NCBI GenBank assembly: GCA_963978905.1
Contig: OZ022259.1
Coordinates: forward strand, 6,448,001 to 6,512,000
Direction of reading: 5' to 3'
From: Trichostrongylus colubriformis
Taxonomy: Eukaryota; Nematoda; Chromadorea; Rhabditida; Trichostrongylidae
DNA: 64,000 bases
A model generated the notes under the pieces. That model saw only the letters and a program-made list of their open reading frames with translations, ran no database searches and was not told the origin of the DNA. Numbering within the stretch: the stretch's first letter is position 1; every line of letters starts with the position of its first letter. Of the stretch, positions 10,801-22,800 are shown piece after piece. Position numbers and translations under genes: made by a program.

Positions 10801-13800
10801 CGTCAACAATGGAGGGTCAACTGTGACTCCACTCAACAGCGAGCGCGATGGGGGGTGTGTCGCAAGTGTTCCGTTTCTAGAGGTCGGCGGCACCGAACTG
10901 GGTCACCGCCCTTGGCGAATTGTCCGAATAGTGGCGTATCCTGCCGTCTGGGCTCTCCCAGGTTTGCCTAACCAGGAAGGGCTTTTTACTTCCCATGGAA
11001 CTTTGAATAGGGACCCATATCATTCGATAGAGCTTCGAACGCTGATTACGAATTGGAAAACTAAAAGTGCTACGGGCTATTCCGAAGCGAGTTAGGAGGG
11101 GACAAAGTTTGCTTGTGATATCTCATTGGCGAGGCACTTTGCCGTCGGCACGGCTGCTCTTGAACTATCAACGGCCACTGTGGCTTGCTGGTAGTGCTCC
11201 GGATCTGCAGCATAAAGGTTTTGTGTTTGCTCCCCGCCGGTGGAAATTTTTTTTTGCATTTTGTGTCTAATTGTCTACACGTTTACCTGAATGCCTAATA
11301 TTATTACATGGTGCGTTCGGAAGCCCATAACGCGCGAGCCAGTCGTTTTCGTGCAAAACCGGTATGATTTTCGTGTTGAGGTAATCAAGTTACCCTAGGA
11401 GACGAGCTTTTAGCCAATTTGAGAATTTGACCAAATTTCGCAAAAATTCACGATCTATTGGGTGGCAGCACAATGAACAGTGGAGAAGGCGTTGACTCTT
11501 GCCGAGCAAATGCTCTTATTTGACGCTTGTTTCGTACGTTCAGTGCGATGGGCAAGTGTAACAGGTATGTGTAGGTGATTATGTTCAGGTTCCAGGATTT
11601 TTTGTAGAAGAAAATTCAAAAAATTACCAGTTTACCCCCTAGCCACCCCTAATTTTCCTAAGTTGGACCAAAAACTGGATTCGGCTGAAAATTTGCACAG
11701 AGGGGTAATTTGACCCCCTGTGCGCGAATATCATAATCTTTTTACGCAACAACGCCTAATTCGAGTGGTATGGGAGTCTCTTCGACCTGATGTGCTTCCC
11801 TTGTGAGTATTGTTAGTAGTTATAAATAAAGTGGCAGAGTAAATGATGGGTGTGATAGGTACCAGTACAAGGAAACGTTCAGAAGTGAAAGAAAAGCATT
11901 TTCTGGCCATGAAACACAAAACGCAAAAAGGCTCAACAGGCGGGGAGCATACCCAGCACCCCACGCCTGGAGACGAGGATCACTACCTTTGAGCCAACGT
12001 GGCTGTTGTGACATACATGATTAGCCGCGTTGACGAGTCACCACTAGCAGAGTCCCCTGTCGATGAGTCTTCGCATGCGAACTTTGACCCCTCCTAACTC
12101 GCTTCCGAACAGCCCGTAGCACTTTTGGTTTTCACATTTGTAATGAGCGTTCGAAGCCCTATCGATCTGTAGGGGTCCCTATTCGAAGTTCCATCGGAAG
12201 TAAAAAGCCCTTCCTGGTAAGCCTTTTTAGGGGAGAAGCTTTGGCAGCGTGTTTATACCTGTCTTTACCTGATTGCAATCCGTCGCGCAACCTGACCTGA
12301 CCTCACCAGTCGGAACACTTGCACTCCACCCGCGCGATGGGCGTCTTTAAGCTGTCATCAGTACTATAAAAGGCTTCTTCTGTATGCCCGTGTTAGGGGT
12401 AATGTGCGTGATAAGGAATCCCTAAGAAGAGTCATTCACTTGAAAACTACGGGTTTGGAAGGCCTATTTGTGGCGAAATTCCCCGCGAAGGGGGCGCCCC
12501 CGAACTGTGGCAGAGGCGGCCTTTTCAGCTCGAGCCGCCTTACTGTGCTCGGTCCGCCTACTAGCGACTGATTGGTTGGGGTGGGAACAGAAGATATCGC
12601 GGCCCGCTTTCTCAGTTTTGGCTTGAAGCTCACTCGAGAAATAGGGTGCTTCCTCATTTCCGAACATCCCTTTGTGTTAAGGACATGGCAACACGTCAAT
12701 GGAAAACTCGTCCGGACTCTCCGCCTCTTCACGGGAAGGCTCCACGTTGGGAATTAACGGTAGAGAAGGGTCCTGTTTCTCAGGTCTTTGACCATTTCCA
12801 TCCGTTTTTTCTTCAGTGTCCTGTAACTGGGCATCTCGACTTTCATATTCTCTACTTCTTACTTTCTGCCGAATTTCCCCAAACACTGCCTTCAAGTATG
12901 CACAGCTCCTCCCACGGTGGGCTATGCGGGCACTAAAATGTTCGGTGTTCAAGGCAAAAATTGTTAATTAGGTTGTAATACAGCCAAAACGTGGGGAAGA
13001 TTGGGTTAAAGTCAGCCATGAGTTTTCGAAAGACATGAAAGCGGTCCGGGAGGGATGGTGGAGTGCACCCCGAATGGACGGTGCCTACAACGAAAATTCA
13101 CAATCGCTTCCAATGCAGCGTAAAGACTGGGAGAAGTTGTAAGAGATGACCAACGTCCAAGCTATGGGTGGGACGTGTAATAAATTGGGTGGTGCTCACT
13201 GCAAAAATTGCAATGTTTGGAGAGTGGATCATAGACCGGAAAAAAAAGTGGAAGATCAGTAGAAAAGAGAAGGTAATTCACACGTAACGCGGTCAGTTCG
13301 AAAACTTGTAGCGTGTTTCCGAAAAGCGCAGAAAAAACCGAAAAAACGGTGAACAAAAGTCAGAGGCAAATGCTACTTGCAAGGGATGTGGTATCGGGGT
13401 AAGATGAGCTAGAATCGAAAACGCGCAACAGGGTGTGAGATGGTGATGATCGACATCGATTAAACTTATCTATTTTTGTGTCAAGGAAATCGGGTACTAA
13501 GCTAATCAAGCGAGTAACTTAAAGACAGTGTTCGGGATAATGTGGGTGACAGGGAATCCCATAAGGATGCATTGAGTGAAAAACTACGGGTCTGGAAGGC
13601 CTATGCATGGCGAAATCCCCCGCGGAAGGCGCCCCCTTGAGCTGTGGCAGAGGCGGCCTCGTCAGGACAAGCCGCCTTGGACAAGGACAGCCCGCCTCCA
13701 GGCGACGTGATCAGGGGTTGGTCACGGTGCGGTTGGTCAAGGAGATCGGCAGGATTGAATGTATCGAGCGCGCTTTCTCACTTTTAGCTTGAAACTGACC

Positions 13801-16800
13801 ACATGAAAATAGATGCTGTCGCATTTCCGAACATCCCTTCATGCTTACGCTTGGTAATGCCAGTGGAAAACCTATGCGGACTACCCGCGTCTTGACGGAA
13901 AGGTCGTCCGCGCCCAGAACCAATGGTGGGAAGGGGTTCTATTTCTTGGGTTTTTGACCACTTCCATTCGTTTTTTATCCACTTTCCTGTTACTAGGCAT
14001 CTCGGCTCTCATATTCACTACTTCTTATACTTTTCGTCCGAATTTTCCCGAAAGCTGCCTTTAATGGACTTGTTCTTTCACTAACCGATGAGGCGTGCTT
14101 TCGTATCGAGGACGAGGACGGATGGTTTTCGTAGTCGGCAGAGTGGACGAACGGCTTGAGAAGGTCGGAGCCTCTGTGGTCGGTGCCTGCAAAACGTACG
14201 TACAAGATCTGGTTAAGCGATGCACAGAATCCAATTGAAATTTTCGTCCATTCATAGGAATAAGAAATCTGACCCTTTGGATGTGAGTGGGAAAGAAGTG
14301 AGACCGCGGAGGTTCTTCCCCCTGGAACGTGGATTCAAACGCTTTGACCTGGAATGCGCTCTCCCCACGTATCCACGTTGGACCGAAATCTTTTCGTAAT
14401 TTACAGGTTGCCAAACGAAAGGGCAAGTTGCTTTTTTAGTATTTAAGGAAGTCATAGCCAATGTTACTGGTAATTTCGTGTTATTCCAGACGAATATACA
14501 AAACCCTTCCAAAAAGGAAGGTCGGGAAGTATCGTTGCAGATTGATATCTCGTTTATATACGGATCCATACTAGTATGGTGAGGGGATCGAATTCCGTAA
14601 TACCGCGCAACCGATTCTTTCATCTCTCCTTGGCTGGTAAATTAGTAACAGGTTTGTCGCGGTTATGAAAAGTTATCAGTAGTGACTTAGACTTCAGCTC
14701 GGTCAGACCTCACGAGCTCAAAGGAATCGTCCACGGAAAATAGAGCTTCTTCGTTACTCATATGTTTATGTTGTATTTGCCTAATAAAGGCAGCATGCGA
14801 AGATTCACGCGAAAAAGCGAGAATTCGGCTATGATACAACCCCACGAATTCTCGGCCGGGTGGGCGGGGACTCAGAGTAAGAACCTCGTCCCGTGGTCCG
14901 CCCGGTTGGGTACGAAGAGTGGGACTGTTCACGTAACTTTCTGTTCCTACAAAGTGTCTGCGACCGCTGCGGACGAAGGAGTGGACTCTTGCTCGGAGGC
15001 CCCATCCACCCGGTCGGGGCTTTATTGTGCAGTATCCTAGCCGTATTCACATTTTTTTCGCGTGAAACTTCGCATGCGGCCCACATTGGGCAAATACAAC
15101 ATAAATATATGGGTAACAAAAAAATCATGTCTGTATGTGGGTAACAAAAAAACCATCGATCGTGGATGATTCCTTAAAGCCAATCCAGAATAATGCATAT
15201 AGAACAGTGGCTATCCAAAAGAAATCAGTCTCTAAATGAATTCCTCTACCAGCACTTTCATTTTTTTCTTAACCTGAAGCATGAAAAGGTACGAAACTAT
15301 CGCTTGGTAAACCGGATTTGTGATGCAGCTAGCACTCTGGTTTCATTTTGAAGGCAGTAATAGGGATAATTCGGGTCGAATATGAAAAGATCATCAAATA
15401 TGAAGGTCGACGTGCTCAATAGTACGAAAATGCCCTAGCTTTCATTTGCATGATCCAGTTTAGGAGTTCTCATTACCCACATTATCCCTATCACTGTCTT
15501 TAAATAACAGTAGCAGTTGAAAAATGCTAATGTCAACCAATCCAACAACTATAATAGTATTTTTATCGTCTCAGAAGAATGTTGTGCTAATTCACTGGGC
15601 TTAAAAGAGCGAAAGGCTTGGTAGGTCTTAGGCCGCGGTCATACTTTGCGCAGCTGCGTTAGTTGACGCCGGTGCCGGCGTCAATTCACGCAGGTGCCTG
15701 CGTGAGTTGACGCCGGCACTGCCGTCAAACTCACGCAACCATTTGCCAGCCGCAGATGACGGCGTCAATAGATAATCCGCAGAGTTTGCGAAATTCTTGA
15801 TCCAATCACACTACAGTATGGTGATTGTGGCCGATTCGAATCTTGGCAGTGTGCCAATATGGTGATCGTGGCCGCTTCGTGTATTGGCACAGCGCCAAGA
15901 TTCGAAACGGCCACAATTATCATACTGTAGTGTGATTGGGTCAAGAATTTTGCAAACGCTGCGCATTATCTACTGACGCCGTCGTCTGCGGCTGGCAAAT
16001 GGTCGCGTGAGTTTGACGCCGGTACCGGCGTCAACTAACGCAGCTGCGCAAAGTATGACCGCGGCCTTAGTGAGAATCGATCTAGGATCTGCCTTCTAAG
16101 CCACATAACCGTGCCATTTGCGTGTTATTTTAGTAACAATTACCTCCGACTGTGTATCGACGAGGATATTAGGCCTTCCTGAAGGAGTAACAAATTGGGG
16201 TTGGATGATACGAGGAGCATCGACGGGAATCGTAAGTGCTGGGCCAGCAACATTGATATGGTCACTGGGCGCCGGTGAAGAGATCGAAGAGCGGAGCTCT
16301 GAAGCGATCAGTATAAAAATTGATCATAACACTTAAATAAGGAAACTCACGTTGGGTGGACTTTGGCGGCAATATTCGATTGGATGGACGTGTCTTTTTC
16401 TGACAGTACGGCGGTTGTTGTCCTTCTAATGGGCATGGCTGAATGGCTGGTTCATCTGAAATCTTTGACCTCAGTTTTCGAAGCGAAACTGCCGTGTAAG
16501 CGACACATTACCAATTCTGAACAACCAAATTCCAGGTTGTCCGATGTTGCTGAGCTGTGTGAGCTGCTCTATTCCTTGGGTACCCGAACCGGGCAGACTG
16601 ACAGACGATGAGATATCGTTAGTCATTATCGCAGCCTTTAACAAAAATTGGATTTTAAGGTTATCCAGAGAAATTATGAAATTAGGGTTGGAGAGTCCTT
16701 CACTGAAATCGATGGATTCACTCACTTCAGCGCCATCACCCCATTGCATATCCTTGTAGAGCATTTCAGCAAATGTCATTTTCTCTTGTTTGTCGTTCAT

Positions 16801-19800
16801 TCCACTGATGAGCAACGTTTGAAAGGTATTTCCTCTCTGAAACAAATTGCTTCATCAAAGGAAATAAGTTTTTAGAGAAGAAACAGATATCAGTATCACG
16901 GAAAAAATAAGATGAAGATAGTGTAGTGACAAGGGCGCGGCTTCACTGACATGGTGAGAGCATCGAATGCTCGGATATCAAATATACATCCATTCTTTCG
17001 AATTTTACCAAGTGATACCAAGATGGCGTGAAAGGGCAAAAATACTGACATGTACATCTGCTGGTGCCCGTAAATAGAGTTGTATAAGCCTAATCGCCCC
17101 TACGATTGCGAGTGAAAGTAAAATGCGTGGCGTGTTTTAAAAGAGACCGATCAACGTTATATGCTTTATACTTTATTCTGGAGACAGTATTGGACCACGT
17201 GGCGAGATGGCGTAGTAACAGGTAGCATGCATTCCACTTCCATGATGCTGAAATCAAACTCCGCATCAGCTGCCGCCCAGGCCAATCAAGCGTTTCAATC
17301 CTTCAGCGTCGGTAATTGTTACCAAGCCCGTCTGAGAGGATAAAAGCACCGACTTGTACATCGGCCAGCCCCGAAAGTGATTGTGTAAGTCAGATCACAT
17401 TGATTTGCTACTACGATTCTGATTGGTACTCAAATGCGTGGCACATCTCAGAGAAGGGACTGATTAAATCAAAAAACAAAAGCTGTCTCCTCCATCCTTC
17501 CACCGCTGACTCTTCATCAGTGCCCACCTAGAACACGTATTACGTCCTTCCAAAATCTGTTAGTACCAGACCCGTTCGAGAGTGTAAAAGCATTGATCTA
17601 TGTCTAGATTATCCATCTATGACTGATCCCCTCAATGCAGTGGCGGTGAATACGCTATCAAGCGCATTCCTTTAAAGGTTATTTGAATGCTTTTCCATTC
17701 TTTGTGACTCCTTGACCCGCATTATCCTATATGAAACGCAAAAGTGTTCAAGGAGGTAGAGATGACTATTGAAGGGATGGGCAAGAGTGGTAATTATTCA
17801 ACAAGACGCCACGAGAGCTACTTTTGGAGGGGAGGGGTGGCTCTTCAAAAGTGACAAAAGGGCCAACGAATAAACGGGAAGGTTAAGAAGGCTTCAGATT
17901 TCCCACCATTTTGCACACAATGTATTGAAGCTAACAAACAACTTACCTGAGCTCTACCGTCAGTGACATTCATAAATGTCACGATCAGAACACTTCTAGC
18001 TTGGAACGTCGGTTCTTCATAGTTTTCTTGGATGCTTCGGGTGACACGTGTCAATGTGTCCGAGTCTGACGAAAGCAAATTTAAATAGCCGCATACATTT
18101 TCTGAGTTTTTATTTACTTTCAAAAAATATAAAAATAGAATGCCATCCACTTCTGCCTTCAACTGATATGTCATAATGAAAACCGTTCCAGAAGCAGAGC
18201 GGATAGTTAGAGTTTTTCGGGCAGGTCAGAACGAAAGCGCTCACCGGTGACTTCAGCCACAGTCACATGTCCTCCTCGACTGGTGTCGATTGGAGCGAAG
18301 AATGGTGCCACTCCGGTTAGATGCATCTGTTCCAGATTGTGTCCAAAAGTCTTCGGCACGTCCGTCAACGAAAGCAAGCCCGATGTCGTCACCTACAAAT
18401 GGGAGTCCGGGTTGTTCAGTCTGAAGACAGCAATAAGAATCTAACGTACCGTGATCTTGTCGTACGTTTTTCCGAATAGTTTCATGGGCGATCTGAGTTG
18501 CCATAAAACCTGAAAAAAAGGAAATAAAATGTAGACTATATTCCTCTATAAGGAATTCAAGTCCAAAAGCTGCTTCATTGACTACCTTCGATGTTTTACT
18601 CTTCGGCAGAGGTTGATGAGAATCAGATGGGAACAAGAAGGATGCGACGCATTCCGAGACCCCATCGCCTGGAACGACCAACGTCAAGCTGATCCTGCCT
18701 TGCTTGTAATACGGCAGCTAGCATTTCACAACTTAGTGCAGCTGACTTCCCACCAAAAGTGGTTTAGCGACAGATGGAAAACTTCGAATCATTGGAGGGA
18801 TTTGATTTAACATGAGCTCGGGTGTACATGTGCCACAAGGCTCGGTTGAGCGCTTCGATCCGTTGAACATTCGAGCAACTCATTCACATTCCTGCACTCC
18901 TAAGACCAGGAACAAACTTTTCCCTTCAATGTTTTACCTCCTAGTCCCTTGCAGTTTATATATTTGCAGTTGCTCCCATAGCTACTCTTCCAAACTATTA
19001 GGTTGGACGGGAAGTTCTGGGACACCTTGTGAGAAAAATTCAATTTATTTTAATTTTATTCACATGTAACTTCAGTCACCAAAGTGGATCTTCTTCAACG
19101 GGGATCTTCTTCAACGGCAGCTGTCAGGGCGTCGACATCGAAGACCGGAGGACGTCCTGAGCGTGGTTCATCTTCTAGCGTTGTCTGTCCTTCACCGAAA
19201 CGCTGATACCACCGAATCACCGTAGACTTCGAAGTGGTGTTCGCACCCATCGAGTGGTTGATTCTGTCGGCCGCCAGGCGCGCAGAACTACCAAGGCGGT
19301 ACTCATGAAGAATCAGCAGTCGAAGACCTTCTCGCGAAATAGGCTCAGATTCGCCGCTTGTCGAAGCCATAGTGGTGATAACCAGACTAGTGAAGAGTCC
19401 TTCACACTCCATCTATATACCCTTACCATGGACTGTCCCACAATTCTTTACAGGTTTCTACAGGAAAAAACAAAAAGTGTCCCAGAACTTCCCGTCCAAC
19501 CTAATATTATAGAAGTGGTGAAGTCAAGCCATCCAAAAAGTGCCTTTTGCAGTACTTTGAAATTTTCTTACAATTCAAGAACCTTATGGAATTACAAGAA
19601 AAACCTATGATCGGAGTGAACCACCTTGTATCTATCCATGGAGTGCAATAGGTAAGTTGATCTGACATGGCGCGCTTTCCAATTTGAATTTATCTTGTGA
19701 ACGCAAAAACTAGCCTTCACGGTGTCATGAAACATCGATAAATTGAAGAACTCAAGATGGGTTCCTAGGTTACAACACAGCGCGCTTCGCAATAGGCGTC

Positions 19801-22800
19801 GCAGTGCATGGAAGCACTCTTACGGTAACGGCAATGGAACCACAGCTTTTGGCAAAGATTCGAGTGATCTGCGTACCGCTGCAGTGTGGCATATTCGGAG
19901 GAAGATAAGTGCTATGTCCCCCCTCCCCTCTTTCGCCAGTCGTAACACAAATCTTGAACAAAAAGCCCTTTTTTCCATATCACCTGCACCACAGTTGACA
20001 ACCTAATGCATGTCAGGGCTTTATACATAGGCGCGGAGAAAGTCGGACTAGACACTTGACTGAGATGCCGATCGTAAAGAGGTTACCTGAGAAGCCCTCT
20101 TGACACTGGCAGAAGTACCGTCCAGGTGTGTTGGTGCACACGGCGTTCTTGTGACAGACTTGTTCGCGGCACTCATCGATATCTAAATGATGTCAGATAC
20201 TAGGATCACAGCATATAACTCTGTTAGCCAATTTTTTATTTGCTTATGCAATTTTGCGTGCTAAGAAATGAATTTCAATATTTTGTTACTAGAAGAAATG
20301 TTAATTATTATTATTAGATTAATATTTTTTGTCATTTATTTTGATTTTTTGGTCATTCTGTTTTTAAATTTGATAAATGAAATTATTATAGATTGTTGTT
20401 GTCATTAATTTTAGGACTTTTAGAAATAATAGAACTAGAAATAATGATAATAAATAAATTAAATTAATTTTAGGACTTCTAGGCTTCCCACGATTCAGAA
20501 TACGGCTCTTCCAAAGTCATTAGTCCGAGTGAGCAGACAAGTATTCCTTCCCATCTTTTTCAAAGCTTTCAAAACATGGACCCACTCTGTGGCTTGTGCC
20601 TAACATCACAAAATATCATAGACAGAACAACATATTAAGTTTTTAAATCCTTCAGGCTGGTCCTGAAAGAACCACATATGTAGGGATTGATATCCCCAAT
20701 TCTGAAAAATTGTGGCGAAAATTGTTTAACATAGACAGGCTAACCAGATTTTTGACTTTTTTCTCAAGCCTTTTCTAGAAATCAAAATTCAGATGGAACT
20801 CTCACCTTGGCAGTTTTTGTATCCGTCGCCTTTGAATCCTGCCAAACATTGGCACCTCTGAAGAGGTTCACCACACCGGTCGTAGTCTGTGAATGAGATA
20901 GCGTTTGGAGCGCACTGAGCCGATGGTCTAGCGTGACAATTTTCTTTTTCTGTAAGTACCAAGCGCTAGTTCAATTGTTGATGTTCCGCGATAGCTAGCA
21001 ATAGAGGTGGATGTGACCTACTTGTCTGACAATTGCCTCCCAACCAACACTCGGCACATCCTTTAGGACATTCGCCTGTCAACGGATGACAGGTTCCCTC
21101 TCCACAATGGCAACACGAGGCACAATCAGCGCCCCATTCCCCTGATGAGCATTCTAGAACAATTGGTTTCCTTTATCTGATTTTAAAATTTAATTTTTAA
21201 GGGAACTTTTCGAGAAGTTTTCAAAGAATTACTCAAGGGTGAAATATTAGGTTGTTCCAAAAGTCTTGTAGTATTTTTCCAAAAAAAATATCAGTAAGTC
21301 TTGTTCACTTCGAGGCAGGTCCAGGCGGTTCAGGAATATGGTAGAACCTTGCCTTAGCTTTCTAGGAAAATTCATATTGACCTACCAGATCCCGTGGAGA
21401 GAGCTACAATGCCCGTTGTCGATACCCCCCCAACTCGCGATGTCATCTATTATGAGCGGTCTTGCGGCACCAAAACGACGGAAGCTTGCCACTCCATCAG
21501 CGCTGCATTGGGCAAGGGATGTGTGAGCTACGTGACCGTGCGCCGTTGGTGCATCATCTTCAGCAACGGCGATATTGACATGAAGGATAAACCACGCTTG
21601 GGACTGTGCTGGTTCTGGGACGCGGGAGGAATGGTTTTCCGCGAGGTGCTGGTACAAGGCGAGACAGTCACCGCTGCCGTATGCACCCACCAGCTCCAGC
21701 AGCTCGCCGTCGCTGTTAGAGAAAAGTGCCGGAAAAGGTCCGCGGTCACCCTTCTTCATGACGACGCCCGCTCCAATTTCCTCCGATTTCGCGAAAAGTG
21801 CCCAGGCCAAGCTACAGGAGCTCGGCTGGGATATCCTGCCCCACCCGCCATACACTCCAGACATTGCCCTTTCTGACCAACACCTTACCCATCCTCTCGA
21901 ATCCTTCCTGGCCAAGAGAAAATTCCTTGATTATGACTTGCTTGCGAGGGCAATCGCTGACTTCTTCGACTCTCTCAGGACCCAGAGTTTTGGGAGAAGG
22001 GAATCAACGATTTTCCTATAAAGTGGCAGAGGGTTGCCGATAACAATGGTCACTACGTTGTTGCCTAATTGTTATTTGTTGGACGAAAAAAAAAATAAAA
22101 AGTGATGATCGAAAATACTACAAGACTTTTGGAACAACCTAATACAAACACCTGACTCATTATTTTTGCAAAATTTTTCTCGAGGATGTTTCTTACGCTC
22201 CACTTGGTTGTATTGGGAACAACTACACGCCATATCAAACATGTGAAGTATGTGAAAATGTGAAACAAGTAGAAAATACCTTCGTCACAGGTGTCACCCT
22301 TGATTCCCTGTTTGCATCGGATCACTCGCTTTTCGCCCAATTCGAACATCCATTCGCCCGGGATTCCTGTATTGCCATATTCCTCCAGATACATAATATT
22401 CCCGGTACCCGATGTAGGTAAAGCATAATGTTCAGTATTGTCGCCACGATTGAAACCAGCCTGGAATTAGTTATTAATTGTAAGTTATTATAATGAAAGT
22501 TCCATATCACTTGAAGCCTAGGCGTTAGAAATTATGAAAGAAATCTCCTGCTGTTCGCTGATATCCCTGCGCTGGAATCGCGGTCTACAGTAGCTTGCCA
22601 TAGTATTGGTGGTGGTTAGTTAAGTTCAGAAAAATCAGATGAGCCTTTTATTCGAGGAATTGTCTGCTAGAGAACATGTGTAGAAAAGCGAGGAACGCGT
22701 ACAGATCTCTGTAACTCGTGCTAGTCCGGTGGCATCAAGCCATCAGCCTGGGCCTGCAATTGTCAGGAAATGCTTTTCTGTAAGATTGTCCACGAGGGGA

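Noticed and set aside
16118..16875. Plus-strand open frames of 60-80 codons
   Set aside because: They are antisense to dex-1-like exons 14-17, which have splice sites, matching phases and NIDO motifs.
21382..21915. 177-codon minus-strand open frame, the longest in the window
   Set aside because: It is antisense to the mariner transposase remnant at 21394-22020 and has no protein features of its own.
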